Source of the DNA: Mycobacterium sp. E2479
GTDB lineage: Bacteria > Actinomycetota > Actinomycetes > Mycobacteriales > Mycobacteriaceae
Assembly: GCF_001667925.1 (NCBI RefSeq)
Contig: NZ_LZJR01000027.1
Span: 1 to 64,000, forward strand
Length of the DNA stretch: 64,000 nucleotides
Direction of reading: 5' to 3'
A program made the position numbers and the translations under genes. Each line of letters opens with the position of its first letter. Position 1 is the first letter of the stretch. The notes below the pieces were generated by a model that saw nothing but the letters and a program-made list of their open reading frames with translations, made no database searches and was not told the DNA's origin. This document shows positions 16,593 through 24,988 of the stretch, piece by piece.

Positions 16593-17867
16593 TCAGCGGC
16601 CGGCGGTTTCGGTGCGCGCCTCGTCGGAGGTTCGTGCGCCGAAGCTGGGCACGGTGACGAGCTCGCCGTCGTGCGTCTCGTTGACGCCACGCTGCAGCGG
16701 TATCAGGAGCGGCACGAATAGCAGTTGGTCGGCGACCATCGGTGTCAGCAGCCGGTTGTGTACGAAGCCGAATGAGCTTTTGGTGATCGGGTCGGCCCAG
16801 CCGATGGTCCCGCCCAGTCCGGCATGCCCAAAGCCCCGCAGTAGACCCGGCACCGGTGATCCGTGGTAGCCGAGGTGAAATGACATCGGGAACAAGACGT
16901 TGAGGTCCGGCCGGAAGCTGCGCCTGCCTGTCAGCGACTCGACCAATTCCTCCGAAAGGAATCGCTGCCCATCGATACTTCCGCCGTTGGCGAGCGCTCC
17001 GTACATCTTGGCGAGCCCCCGCGCGGTCACCACCGCATTCACCGCGGGAATCTCGCTGTCCAGCAGCGCCATGTCGCCCTGGACCAGGGAGGTGATGCCG
17101 GGTACGTAGGTCGCACCGAGCGGGCCTGGAACCGGCAGTTTGGCCATCAGCGAGATCAGCTGGCCAAGCACCGGCCCGCCCGAGAAGCGTTGCGGGAACA
17201 TGGTCTGGGCGGCCTTCGTGGACCCGTCGGCCGGCGGCCGCCCTAGGTGGACACCGTCGGTGTCCAGTGGTCGCGCGATCTCCGTGCGGAATAGCTCCCG
17301 CATGCCCTTGCCGGTGATCGCGCGGGCCAATCCGGATGCCAACCATCCAAAAGTGAACGCGTGATATGCCGCCCGGCCGGCGAGGCGGTCAACGGACGCG
17401 GCGGCCAGCCGCTCTTCCATGAACCGGTGGTCGAGCAACTGTTCGGTGGTGATGGTCCCGAGCCGGGACAGGCCCGTCGTGTGACGCATCATGTCACGCA
17501 CGGTGATGTCGGATTTACCGTTGGCGCCGAACTCGGGCCAGTACTGCGCGATGGGGTAGTCGTAGGACAGCAACCCACGGTCGGCGAGCCGATGCAGGAC
17601 CGTTGACGCCACGCCCTTACCCGCGGAGAAGACCATCGCGCCGGTGTCCGCAGACCAGGGCACCTGCCCCTCGCGATCGGACCAGCCGGTCCACACGTCG
17701 ACGACGGGTTCCCCGTCGACATACACAGACAGCGCCCCACCACCATACCGTGGGCCGGGAAAGAGCGTGGCGAAAGTTTTCACTGCGCAGGCAAATCGAG
17801 GGTCGGCGGCACCGCGAACATGGGTGGGCAGACCGTCACCGGCTTGCAGGGTTAGTCGCTCGGGCAT
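16593..17867 (-). CDS. Serine hydrolase, beta-lactamase/esterase family
   Basis: A 424-residue PF00144 protein. The nucleophile motif S-x-x-K is SAGKG in GAMVFSAGKGVAST (about residue 98). The Tyr of the Y-x-N position is in AYHAFTFGW. A late HAGLGGTIGWADP segment corresponds to the H/K-T-G-like third motif. These proteins are usually esterases, lipases or transesterases, not beta-lactamases. No signal peptide is visible, so it is probably cytosolic. ATG 17867 is chosen; the longer frame runs into the promoter. Divergent from the E1 gene, with a 22-bp island element between them. Confidence 0.85.
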   Translation of the reverse strand: MPERLTLQAGDGLPTHVRGAADPRFACAVKTFATLFPGPRYGGGALSVYVDGEPVVDVWTGWSDREGQVPWSADTGAMVFSAGKGVASTVLHRLADRGLLSYDYPIAQYWPEFGANGKSDITVRDMMRHTTGLSRLGTITTEQLLDHRFMEERLAAASVDRLAGRAAYHAFTFGWLASGLARAITGKGMRELFRTEIARPLDTDGVHLGRPPADGSTKAAQTMFPQRFSGGPVLGQLISLMAKLPVPGPLGATYVPGITSLVQGDMALLDSEIPAVNAVVTARGLAKMYGALANGGSIDGQRFLSEELVESLTGRRSFRPDLNVLFPMSFHLGYHGSPVPGLLRGFGHAGLGGTIGWADPITKSSFGFVHNRLLTPMVADQLLFVPLLIPLQRGVNETHDGELVTVPSFGARTSDEARTETAGR

Positions 17868-17916
17868 CGCGGTCGAAGTTCTCCCCAACTGGCGTTTGAG
17901 CCGCCCATCGGACGAC

Positions 17917-17938
17917 TGAACAAATATCGTATTGTTGT
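17917..17938 (-). promoter_or_regulatory. 22-bp island element, copy 5 (hydrolase/E1 divergent promoter)
   Basis: Minus-strand reading: left ACAACA, middle ATACGA-TAT, right TTGTTCA. It matches the copy at 10550 at 15 of 22 positions, including a shared ACGATAT then TGTTCA. It lies 42 bp from the E1 start and 49 bp from the hydrolase start. Confidence 0.4.
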
Positions 17939-17980
17939 ATTGTATGCTCGTCGGCGGATGCGCATCGCGAAGGAGTGGTG

Positions 17981-19999
17981 ATGGCCACGCAAGTAGACAT
18001 GGGAACCCGGGCCCTGAGCAGCGATCGTGCCCTCGAGTTGTACTGCCTGATGAGCAAGGTGAACCACAGCGACCAGCGCGTCCGAAAAGGGCTATCATCC
18101 GGCGAGATTGCCATGAGCTATTGGCCAGTCGAGGGACAGGAGGCGATGTCGGCCGGGGCGGCCCTTGCCCTCTCCGATAACGATCAGCTGGTCACCACCT
18201 ATCGCGGTCTCGGTGATGTGGTGGCCAAGGGCATCGACCTACCCAAGTACTTCGCCGAAATTCTCGGCCGAAGCACCGGTTTGTCAAAGGGCAAAGCCGG
18301 GGCAATGGGCATCTACGACCCCGATCACGGGGTCGCGTGGACCACCGGCATCGTCGGCGCGGGGCCGCTGATCGCGAACGGGATCGCCCTGGCCTCGGAC
18401 ATAAAGGGCAGCGATCAGGTGGTCCTGGTGAGCTTCGGTGACGGTGCGACGAGCATCGGCTACGTCCACGAGGCCATGAACATGGCGGCGCTCTGGTCAC
18501 TCCCTGTCGTGTTCTTCTGCCAGAACAACGCGTGGGCCGAATGCACTCCGGTGGCCGGCTACACGCGTTCTGCCCGGCTGTCCGACCGCGCCGCGGGCTA
18601 CCCCATGCCAGGGGTCACCGTCGACGGCACGGATCCTCACGCGGTGTATCACGCCGTGGCCGAGGCCGCCGAGCGCGCGCGGTCCGGCGGCGGCCCATCG
18701 TTCGTCGAAGCGGTGGCATATCGCCTACAGGGCCACTATTTCGGGGACCAAATGCCGTACGCGGACCCCGACGAGCTGGCGGCCAAGCGCGCCGACGCCC
18801 CCTTCACGCGCTACCGGCGCCGTCTCATCGACGACGGTGTGGCCACCGAGCCGGAGTTGGACCGCATCGACGCCGACTTGAAAGCCGAGATCGATGCGGC
18901 GTTTGCCGCCGCCCGCGACGCAGAGCCTCCCGCTGTCGACGAACTCACCCGAGATGTCTTCGCCACCCACGGCACGCAGCTAGCGGCGCCAGTGACGCAG
19001 CGTGCCACGGTGCCCGAAGGCGAAACGGAGAATCTCGGCCTCGTGCAAGCGATTCACCGCACGCTGGATCGGGCCATGGCCGCCGACGAATCGATCGTGC
19101 TTCTCGGAGAAGATATCGCCGACCCGTCGGGCGGCATGTTCAAGATCACTGCCGGGTTGTCCACCAAATACGGCGCCGACCGGGTGCGCGACACCCCGAT
19201 CGCCGAGTCCTCGATCATCGGTGCCGCCGTCGGTGCCGCGCTGGGCGGGCTGCGACCGGTCGCGGAACTGATGTTCATGGACTTCCTGGGTGTCGCCATG
19301 GACCAGATCGCCAACCACGCCGCCAAAATTCGCTACATGTCCGGTGGGCGACAGGGCGCGCCGATGGTCATCCGCGCCATGGTTGGGACCGCCGCCGGAC
19401 CGCAACACTCGCAAGCGTTCGAAGCGTGGGCGATGCACACCCCGGGGATCAAGGTCGTGTGGCCCAGCACCGCCGCGGACGCCGTCGGCCTGCTCAATGC
19501 GTGCCTGGCAGAAGATGATCCGTGCCTGTTCATCGAGTCAATGAAGCTCTATTACGGAGGCGGCAAGGGACCCGTGCCGACCGCCGACTATGTGATTCCG
19601 CTCGGGCAGGCCGAAATCAAACGGCCCGGAACCGACGTCACGATCTGCACCTACGGCACCATGGTCCACGCCGCGCTCGATGCGGCTAACCAGCTTGAAA
19701 CCGCTGGAGTTTCGGTTGAGGTCGTCGATCTGCGAACCCTGGTGCCGCTGGATCTGGCCACCGTGATCGAATCGGTTCGCAAGACCCGCCGCCTGGTCGT
19801 GGCGCACGAATCGGTCGGATTCTGCGGGCCCGGGGCCGAACTCGCCGCCGCCGTGGGCACCGAACTGTTCGGCGTGCTGAGGAGCCCCATTCAGCGGGTG
19901 GCCGGCACCTACACTCCGGTGCCGCGCGCGGCCACCCTGGAGGCGGCCTGCCGTCCCGATGCCGGTCAACTCGTCGAAGCCATCGGGAGGATTGTGTGA
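17981..19999 (+). CDS. Fused alpha-beta thiamine-diphosphate E1 dehydrogenase component
   Basis: A 672-residue protein in which both halves of a 2-oxoacid (or acetoin) dehydrogenase E1 are joined. Residues 1 to about 325 are E1-alpha with the ThDP motif GDG (153-155) to NN (182-183). Residues about 345-672 are E1-beta: GEDIADPSGGMFKIT, DTPIAESSIIGAAVGAALGGLRPV, YMSGG, and a transketolase C-terminal domain. It decarboxylates a 2-oxo compound and passes the acyl to a lipoyl group. ATG 17981 follows AAGGAG by 5 nt. The next gene encodes only a lipoyl domain; no E2 acyltransferase or E3 is in the window. Confidence 0.9.
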   Translation: MATQVDMGTRALSSDRALELYCLMSKVNHSDQRVRKGLSSGEIAMSYWPVEGQEAMSAGAALALSDNDQLVTTYRGLGDVVAKGIDLPKYFAEILGRSTGLSKGKAGAMGIYDPDHGVAWTTGIVGAGPLIANGIALASDIKGSDQVVLVSFGDGATSIGYVHEAMNMAALWSLPVVFFCQNNAWAECTPVAGYTRSARLSDRAAGYPMPGVTVDGTDPHAVYHAVAEAAERARSGGGPSFVEAVAYRLQGHYFGDQMPYADPDELAAKRADAPFTRYRRRLIDDGVATEPELDRIDADLKAEIDAAFAAARDAEPPAVDELTRDVFATHGTQLAAPVTQRATVPEGETENLGLVQAIHRTLDRAMAADESIVLLGEDIADPSGGMFKITAGLSTKYGADRVRDTPIAESSIIGAAVGAALGGLRPVAELMFMDFLGVAMDQIANHAAKIRYMSGGRQGAPMVIRAMVGTAAGPQHSQAFEAWAMHTPGIKVVWPSTAADAVGLLNACLAEDDPCLFIESMKLYYGGGKGPVPTADYVIPLGQAEIKRPGTDVTICTYGTMVHAALDAANQLETAGVSVEVVDLRTLVPLDLATVIESVRKTRRLVVAHESVGFCGPGAELAAAVGTELFGVLRSPIQRVAGTYTPVPRAATLEAACRPDAGQLVEAIGRIV

Positions 20000-20229
20000 T
20001 GGAGGTGCGGATGCCCAAGCCGGGCGATGCGATCACCGAAGCGGAGCTGACCGAGTTGTACGCAGCGGACGGGCACCACGTGTCCGAAGGCGACCCGCTC
20101 TATCAAATCGCCACGGACAAGGTCGAAATGGATATCGAGGCGCCGGCCTCGGGTGTCGTCTCCTGGAAGGTCAGCGCCGGCGAAACCTACAACGTCGGCG
20201 AGCTCCTCGCGATGATCGAGGAAGGGTGA
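19996..20229 (+). CDS. Stand-alone lipoyl (biotinyl_lipoyl) domain protein
   Basis: A 77-residue protein consisting of one lipoyl domain, with the attachment site ATDKVEMDIEAP (Lys near residue 42) and flanking G-D and V-G-E-L-L turns. It lacks the subunit-binding and catalytic acyltransferase domains of normal E2. It presumably accepts an acyl or acetaldehyde group from the fused E1. The alternative is a biotin carrier, but the surrounding E1 and the D-K-V sequence favour lipoate. The GTG at 19996 overlaps the E1 stop; ATG 19999 is the next codon. Confidence 0.85.
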   Translation: MMEVRMPKPGDAITEAELTELYAADGHHVSEGDPLYQIATDKVEMDIEAPASGVVSWKVSAGETYNVGELLAMIEEG

Positions 20230-21077
20230 CAGCACTACCCGATTCGGTCGACGTTGACCTCGGCACCCCAGAGCTGATCGGGCGTATCGAGGGCGACACA
20301 TTGACCGTTACGATCAGCCGTCCCGAGAAGAAGAATGCCGTCACGGCAGACGGCTATCACGGCATCAAGCGGGCAGCGATGATCGTTGCCGACGAACCGG
20401 GTTTGAGCTTCCTGGTCATCACCGGATCTGGCGAGGCGTTCTGCGCGGGTGGCGACATGAACGCGGTGGAGAACCCGGACCGGACGTGGGATGCATTCAC
20501 CGAATCATACGACGGTACGCCGTTCGAAACGCTCGGCAAGATACCGAAAGTCGTCGTCTGCGCGGTAAATGGGATTGCCCTGGGCGGTGGTTTGGTGATG
20601 ACGCTGTTCGCGGATCTGGTCGTCGCATCCGATCGAGCCCGATTCCGCGTCCCCGACCTCACCCGCGGGGTGTACGAGGCATTCGTCGCCGCTCGGCTGC
20701 CGCAACGGCTGGGAACGCTAAGAGCCAATCACCTTATCTATGGCAACGATTGGATCGACGCGCAAGAGGCCGAACGACTCGGCCTGGTCGGCAAAGTCGT
20801 GCCACACGACTCCTTGCTGCCGGAAGTGGACGCCTTGCTAGAACGAGTCCGAAAGACCGGCCCCGTCGCGCGCGCTGCAGTCAAACGCGAGATGGCGCGC
20901 GCGTTGCCGCCCGTGGACGTCACGGGCTACTGGTCGTCCATCGGTACCGCCGAACAGATCGAAGCTTTTACGGCGTTCCTACAGAAGCGATCACCAGCGT
21001 GGCCTGTCAACAACGACCGCGACGCTTTCGTCCAGACCCGTCGGCCTGCGTGGCTACCGTCTCAAAACGCCGACTAA
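20226..21077 (+). CDS. Enoyl-CoA hydratase/isomerase-family protein
   Basis: A 283-residue crotonase. SRPEKKNAVTADGY, FCAGGDMNAV and NGIALGGGLVMTLFADLVVASDRARF give both oxyanion loops. The first catalytic Glu is Val (GGGLVM), and the second-Glu region is DLTRGVYEAF. Likely an isomerase, hydrolase or lyase rather than a hydratase. GTG 20226 overlaps the lipoyl gene stop (GTGA). Third gene of the E1-lipoyl-crotonase operon, suggesting a crotonase product is the 2-oxo substrate or the acyl acceptor in that pathway; this is inference. Confidence 0.85.
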   Translation: MTALPDSVDVDLGTPELIGRIEGDTLTVTISRPEKKNAVTADGYHGIKRAAMIVADEPGLSFLVITGSGEAFCAGGDMNAVENPDRTWDAFTESYDGTPFETLGKIPKVVVCAVNGIALGGGLVMTLFADLVVASDRARFRVPDLTRGVYEAFVAARLPQRLGTLRANHLIYGNDWIDAQEAERLGLVGKVVPHDSLLPEVDALLERVRKTGPVARAAVKREMARALPPVDVTGYWSSIGTAEQIEAFTAFLQKRSPAWPVNNDRDAFVQTRRPAWLPSQNAD

Positions 21078-21137
21078 ACGCCTAACTGTCCGACTTTGCT
21101 CCCAGCATGCTGCCGCTCGGAAGGAACCACACCAGGA

Positions 21138-21392
21138 TTAATTCGGCGCCCCGTTGCAGCGGTGTGCAGTGCTCCCCCGGACCGTCCCACCAGCAACCAG
21201 TGGTACTAGCCAGGATGGTAACGCGAGAACGATGTTGCCGAGCACGTCGACGGTGAATGTGGGCTTGATGAACCCGACTTCCATGCCGATTGTGGGGACC
21301 AAGGTGAACAAAGTGAGGACAAGCAGACCACCGCAGTAAATCTTCAACGGACGCGGCGCGAACGGAACGTGCCACGTTGAGAACGTGTTCAA
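21138..21392 (-). CDS. Small two-helix membrane protein
   Basis: An 84-residue protein with two predicted helices: about residues 16-38 (IYCGGLLVLTLFTLVPTIG) and 48-68 (VLGNIVLALPSWLVPLVAG). The N-terminal P-F-A-P-R-P-L-K precedes helix 1. ATG 21392 overlaps the LLM stop (21389) as ATGA, so it is the last gene of the membrane operon 21138-27361. The last 15 residues look non-native, and another frame beyond them encodes a plausible hydrophobic tail, so the gene may be truncated or frameshifted. Family not recognised; a truncated AveC-like membrane protein is one possibility. Confidence 0.55.
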   Translation of the reverse strand: MNTFSTWHVPFAPRPLKIYCGGLLVLTLFTLVPTIGMEVGFIKPTFTVDVLGNIVLALPSWLVPLVAGGTVRGSTAHRCNGAPN

Positions 21393-22564
21393 TCATCGGT
21401 TCGGACCGCCGTGACCTCCTCACGACTCGCGGCCTTGATGCGTTTGCATAGCTCGAAAGTGCGGTTGAGGGCGACCGCCGCCTCCTCCAGCGACGTGACG
21501 AAGCGCATGTAGTCGACCGGCATGACCCAGTCGACGCCTGCGTCGACCCACCCCTGCAGTTGGTCGGCCACCTCTTCGGGTGTGCCATTGATGAAGCTGC
21601 GGCTTGCCATTTCGCGCGTGGTACGAGCAAGAGCATTGTCGAGAAAGGATTGCTCGACTGAAAGTGGCTTGAGGTTCAGGTGATAGGTCCACTTGTCGGG
21701 TACGGCAGGTTCGATGCCCTCTTTGCGCCAATCGTTTGGGTTTACTCGGCCGAAGATCGCCGACTGCCAACGAATGACGGGATTGTCGAGCGCTCTCTCG
21801 ATGACGTCGGGGTCCTCATGCAATAGAACTAGACTCCACATGCCGAACCGAAAAGTCGCAGGATCACGGCCCTTGCGTTCGAGATCCTGGCGGATATTTT
21901 TGATCTCAACGCTGGCGTGCTCGGGTGTGGACCACACATTTGGCACCGCTACCGCGACGCCGTCGAGATAGCTCGTTGCCAGGTCGATCAGCCTGGGGCC
22001 GCCACCCAGCGCCCACATTTGAGGGCGGTACGGCCTGGCGGACCCCAGGTAGGCCCCCTTGAGCGAAATGTGATGTCCCTCGAAGTCGACTGGCTCATCG
22101 GACTCCCACATTAGGTTGAAGATTCGGCAAAGATCCTCCATTCGGGCGAGTCCTTGAGAACGCTTGTGCCCATATGGTGCGCACTGCTTAACTTCACCCG
22201 CGCCAATGTGGAAGAGGGCTTTGCCCTTAGTCAATTTGGCTAGTGACCACATTGTTTGAATCAACTCCACAGGCGGGGTCCGTATGCAATCGGTGCCGAT
22301 TGTCAGACCCATACCGGGGGCGCTGGTGGCAGCAACCGTCGCCGTGACGATTCCGGCGTCTAGTGAATCGGGCTCGTCGATGATCGCCGCGGCGGGCACG
22401 TTCGCCTCGTTCCAGATGCTGGGCGGCAAGAAGCCGACGGGCTGATCAGAGACCTCGATATAGTCGACAACGCCGCTGCGCTGAATGGTTTTCGCGTCCA
22501 TTGCGGTCACTTCCCACGGAAGGTGCCGATCGCCGGAGATATTGACTGCGGTTTCCATCGTCAT
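21389..22564 (-). CDS. LLM-class F420/flavin-dependent oxidoreductase
   Basis: A 391-residue luciferase-like protein. GLTIGTDCIRTPPVELIQTMWSLAKLTKGKALFHIGAGEVKQ and ALGGGPRLIDLATSYLDGVAV resemble the methylene-H4MPT reductase/F420 branch (Mer-like). The C-terminus has INGTPEEVADQLQGWVDAGVDWVMPVDY. Soluble, cytosolic. It sits inside the operon of small membrane proteins and MoxR/VWA chaperones, separated from the preceding frameshifted gene by 63 bp. It may be the electron-delivering partner of that membrane complex; this is inferred only from position. Confidence 0.85.
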   Translation of the reverse strand: MTMETAVNISGDRHLPWEVTAMDAKTIQRSGVVDYIEVSDQPVGFLPPSIWNEANVPAAAIIDEPDSLDAGIVTATVAATSAPGMGLTIGTDCIRTPPVELIQTMWSLAKLTKGKALFHIGAGEVKQCAPYGHKRSQGLARMEDLCRIFNLMWESDEPVDFEGHHISLKGAYLGSARPYRPQMWALGGGPRLIDLATSYLDGVAVAVPNVWSTPEHASVEIKNIRQDLERKGRDPATFRFGMWSLVLLHEDPDVIERALDNPVIRWQSAIFGRVNPNDWRKEGIEPAVPDKWTYHLNLKPLSVEQSFLDNALARTTREMASRSFINGTPEEVADQLQGWVDAGVDWVMPVDYMRFVTSLEEAAVALNRTFELCKRIKAASREEVTAVRTDD

Positions 22565-22627
22565 CTTATCGGTCCCGTCGAATGAGAGTCGTCGATCACG
22601 ACCCGCTACGGGCTAGCTCCGCGGGGC

Positions 22628-22815
22628 TCATTTGTTCCACCGGTTTAGCTGGCGTCCGTCGCCGAAGCCGGTTCCGTAGCCGTGCGTGAAAGCGATGATG
22701 TGACTGACCACGATGCCGCTCGTGAAGAACAGCCAGCAAAACGCGGTGAGATGACACCCTGTCGGCGCAGGCGGACGGCAAGCGGGTTGCGTACAGGTTC
22801 TGCTGTGGTTGTCAT
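22628..22815 (-). pseudogene. Small membrane protein gene with a -1 frameshift
   Basis: The ATG at 22815 overlaps the stop of the preceding gene as ATGA, so it is a real coupled start (first residues TTTAEPVRNPLAVRLRRQG). After the GGG run (22757-22759, written CCC on the plus strand) the sensible frame moves to one reading CHLTAFCWLFFTSGIVVSH, then a His/Gly/Arg tail ending RQLNRWNK at 22628. The span is 188 nt, one short of a multiple of three; one extra G would give an intact protein of about 62 residues with one membrane helix. Either a true inactivating deletion, a programmed shift, or a sequencing error in a G-run. Confidence 0.7.
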
Positions 22816-23249
22816 CGCGACCCGGTTCCGTTGTGCTGCTGGGTGTCTCGGGCCAGGCGTTGCTGGTGGATTGTGACGAGCTGGCGGAACCCGAGCCGCG
22901 GGTAGTGCGGTTTGGGCTGAACTCCCCAGGTGTCTTGGGATGTCTTTTCGCCGGCCGCTTCTGCCGGGCTGAGTAGTGGGTAGGGATACTTGCACTGCCG
23001 GGTCTCATCGGAATACATGACCTTCTGTAGCTCGTCACATATCTCATGCATCGACAGCGTCGGCCAGCCGTACCAGACCACCAAAAACGGTACGAACAAC
23101 GTGCCCTCGACCACCAGCGCAAAGAGGCACACATAGATCGCTCTACGTAGCCAGGTATGCAGTCCCTTGTAATACGCGGTGGTGCCCTCGGGGAGCACTT
23201 CCTCACGTGCGGTCTGCTCAATTTCGGATGGGGGGTTACTCACTGCCAT
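22812..23249 (-). CDS. Membrane protein of unknown function, one or two helices (145 aa)
   Basis: A 145-residue protein with a charged N-terminus, a hydrophobic stretch at about residues 35-62 (AIYVCLFALVVEGTLFVPF, then LVVWYGWPTL), and a soluble C-terminal half containing EICDELQKVMYSDETRQCKYPYP and an Arg/Gln-rich tail. Two Cys residues (in EICDE and RQCKY) flank a predicted loop. No family recognised. It lies 24 bp after the 246-residue membrane protein gene and is coupled by ATGA to the next gene, so it is probably a subunit of the same complex. Confidence 0.75.
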   Translation of the reverse strand: MAVSNPPSEIEQTAREEVLPEGTTAYYKGLHTWLRRAIYVCLFALVVEGTLFVPFLVVWYGWPTLSMHEICDELQKVMYSDETRQCKYPYPLLSPAEAAGEKTSQDTWGVQPKPHYPRLGFRQLVTIHQQRLARDTQQHNGTGSR

Positions 23250-23273
23250 CTCCCTTCACAGGAACTAGCTGCT

Positions 23274-24014
23274 TCAATCCGAGAACAGCTCGCGGTTGAC
23301 GGTGTGCAGGTAGGGAATCGCCAAGAAAGGTGTGATGTAGAAGATGTCGTAGATCCACCAGGCAATGACGGGGAAACCGATGTTCGTGTAACGAAGGTCG
23401 GCGTACACGGTCATGTTGAACACGTAGCCGACCCAGATCACCACTCCGAACCAACAGGTGACGATCAGCCACTGGTGGCCCCACCGCTTCATCTGCAGGA
23501 AGGCGATCGCAGCGGCCATGCGCATCGGGAAAACGACCAGGACACAGGCCACCTCCCAGGACTTCTCGCCGGGCGCCCCGGACCCGCCGATCCAGAGTTG
23601 GTTGTAGTGCCAGAAGTAGCCGGCGTCGAAGAAGTTCCCCCACGCGACCGTGATCGTGCGATTGATCAGAGTGTGGTTGGCCACCAGATCCAGTGCCCAT
23701 CCGAAACTATTCAGCGCCGCGTCGATGAACACCAGAAAACCGATCAGCGTGACCATCAACGGGCGGACTGAAAGTCCCTCTTTGCCGGCGCGACGCAGGA
23801 TCGTCAAGCCGTAGAAGAAGATCGGAAACCCGATCACGCCCAGCACCAACGTGCCCATCAGAAATCCGCCGATCATCAGGTAGATATCGGCCTTACGTTG
23901 GACCCGCTTGGATTCGGCCATGTGGTCCTCGTAGCTCAACGAATTCGGCGCTGCGTTCTCGGCCACGGGCGGAAGAAGGTTGCGGTGTCCCGCTTTCAGC
24001 CTGGGATGGTTCAT
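23274..24014 (-). CDS. Polytopic membrane protein, about five helices (246 aa), unknown family
   Basis: Predicted helices at about residues 46-73, 81-107, 153-174, 182-205 and 212-239. The loop between helices 2 and 3 holds NHTLINRT and DAGYFWHYNQLWIGGSG; helix 4 begins RWGHQW and helix 5 ends YLHTVN. The conserved-looking His, Asp, Tyr and Trp near the membrane face could ligate a metal, which is inference. ATG 24014 is used; ATG 23921 (MAESKRVQRK) has a better AGGA site and would remove a 31-residue tail. The largest membrane protein of the operon and probably the core subunit. Not similar to NorB, PmoA/AmoA or heme-copper subunit I. Confidence 0.8.
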   Translation of the reverse strand: MNHPRLKAGHRNLLPPVAENAAPNSLSYEDHMAESKRVQRKADIYLMIGGFLMGTLVLGVIGFPIFFYGLTILRRAGKEGLSVRPLMVTLIGFLVFIDAALNSFGWALDLVANHTLINRTITVAWGNFFDAGYFWHYNQLWIGGSGAPGEKSWEVACVLVVFPMRMAAAIAFLQMKRWGHQWLIVTCWFGVVIWVGYVFNMTVYADLRYTNIGFPVIAWWIYDIFYITPFLAIPYLHTVNRELFSD

Positions 24015-24024
24015 GATTGGCTTG

Positions 24025-24150
24025 TCACCAGCCCCGGTTGAAGCTCATGTACAGCTGAATGAAGAAGTTGCCCAACAGAAATCCATAGATTGCTATTTGG
24101 AACCAGAACAACGCCAATCGCCGCTTTCGGTCCTGTTCGTTGACTACCAT
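24025..24150 (-). CDS. 41-residue single-helix membrane peptide
   Basis: A very short gene: charged N-terminus VVNEQDRKRR, then one helix from about residue 13 to 35 (ALFWFQIAIYGFLLGNFF), ending NRGW. The ATG is preceded by AAAGGAAC. Its start overlaps the last 7 nt of the MoxR/NorQ gene and its stop lies 11 nt before the next membrane protein, so it is translated as part of the operon. Size and topology resemble small accessory subunits of membrane oxidases or nitric oxide reductases, but no family match is claimed. Confidence 0.75.
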   Translation of the reverse strand: MVVNEQDRKRRLALFWFQIAIYGFLLGNFFIQLYMSFNRGW

Positions 24151-24968
24151 GGCCGTTCCTTTCTCATAGATCGACTTTCTGCCTTGGGGGCTCCGGCCAG
24201 GCTTGCGACCGCCACTTCACGCAGGCCGTCGGAAATGGCGCCGTCCGTGCTCAGTGGCGCCAAGACAGACGCGGTGACCGCTTCCAGTTCATCGGCGCCG
24301 ACCGCGATGAGCTGCGCGGCGGTCACCAACACTCGCGTCGACGGCGGCTCGAAGTGGAAGACCTCGTCGGCAGCACGGATGCTGTTGGCGCATTTGATCA
24401 GAGCCTCGGCGACGTCTCGGCTGACGCCCGCCTCGTTCATCAACACTTCGGCTTCCCGATCTGGGGGCAGGTAGTCCATCGCGATGGTGACGAACCGCTG
24501 CCGAAACGACGGCTTGAGCTCTTTCAACGAACTCCTGTATGCGGGGTTGTAGGAGCATACGAGCATGAAAGTGTCGGGCGCGTGGACAGTCTCGTTCGAC
24601 CGGTCCAGATGCAAGGTGCGGCGATAGTCGGTGAGCGAGTGCAGGACGGCGAGTGAGTCGTGGCGTGCCTCCACCACCTCGTCCAGGTAGCAGATCGCCC
24701 CGTCACGCACGGCACGGGTCAGGGGCCCGTCGGTCCAGACGACGTCGCCGCCGGTTACCACGAATCGACCGACCAAATCGGAGCTGGTGAGGTCGTCGTG
24801 ACAGCTCACGGTGACCGCGGGACGGCCCAATAACCCGGCCATGTGCTCGACAAACCGTGTTTTGCCGCATCCGGTCGGACCGGTGAGCATGACCGGGAGG
24901 CGCCGTTCGTAGGCCTGTTCGAAGAGTTTGACCTCGTTGCCGCTGACCGAATAGAAGTCGCTCAACAT
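24144..24968 (-). CDS. MoxR-type AAA+ ATPase, NorQ/CbbQ/GvpN group
   Basis: A 274-residue AAA+ protein. Walker A GPTGCGKT is at residues 30-37, Walker B ICYLDE at 92-97, and the sensor region has CSYNPAYRSSLKELKPSFRQRF. The C-terminal segment from about residue 190 matches the CbbQ_C-type lid. NorQ and CbbQ work with VWA proteins (NorD/CbbO) to remodel or insert metal into a client enzyme. The partner VWA gene is immediately upstream. The client is not NorB or Rubisco, since neither is present; the adjacent membrane proteins are the likely client. AAGGAG precedes ATG 24968 with short spacing. Confidence 0.9.
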   Translation of the reverse strand: MLSDFYSVSGNEVKLFEQAYERRLPVMLTGPTGCGKTRFVEHMAGLLGRPAVTVSCHDDLTSSDLVGRFVVTGGDVVWTDGPLTRAVRDGAICYLDEVVEARHDSLAVLHSLTDYRRTLHLDRSNETVHAPDTFMLVCSYNPAYRSSLKELKPSFRQRFVTIAMDYLPPDREAEVLMNEAGVSRDVAEALIKCANSIRAADEVFHFEPPSTRVLVTAAQLIAVGADELEAVTASVLAPLSTDGAISDGLREVAVASLAGAPKAESRSMRKERPW

Positions 24969-24988
24969 ACACTCCTTGAGAATTATGG

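Noticed and set aside
16593..17867. Beta-lactamase resistance gene
   Set aside because: The S-x-x-K fold is shared with esterases; no signal peptide and a catabolic context make an esterase more likely.
19996..20229. Biotin carboxyl carrier protein
   Set aside because: The attachment sequence T-D-K-V-E and the neighbouring E1 favour lipoate; no carboxylase subunits are near.
21379..21392. KstR-like site (AAC-N2-GTT inside GAACGTGTTC)
   Set aside because: It lies inside the coupled junction of two genes in the same operon, has one mismatch to the KstR consensus and no promoter context.
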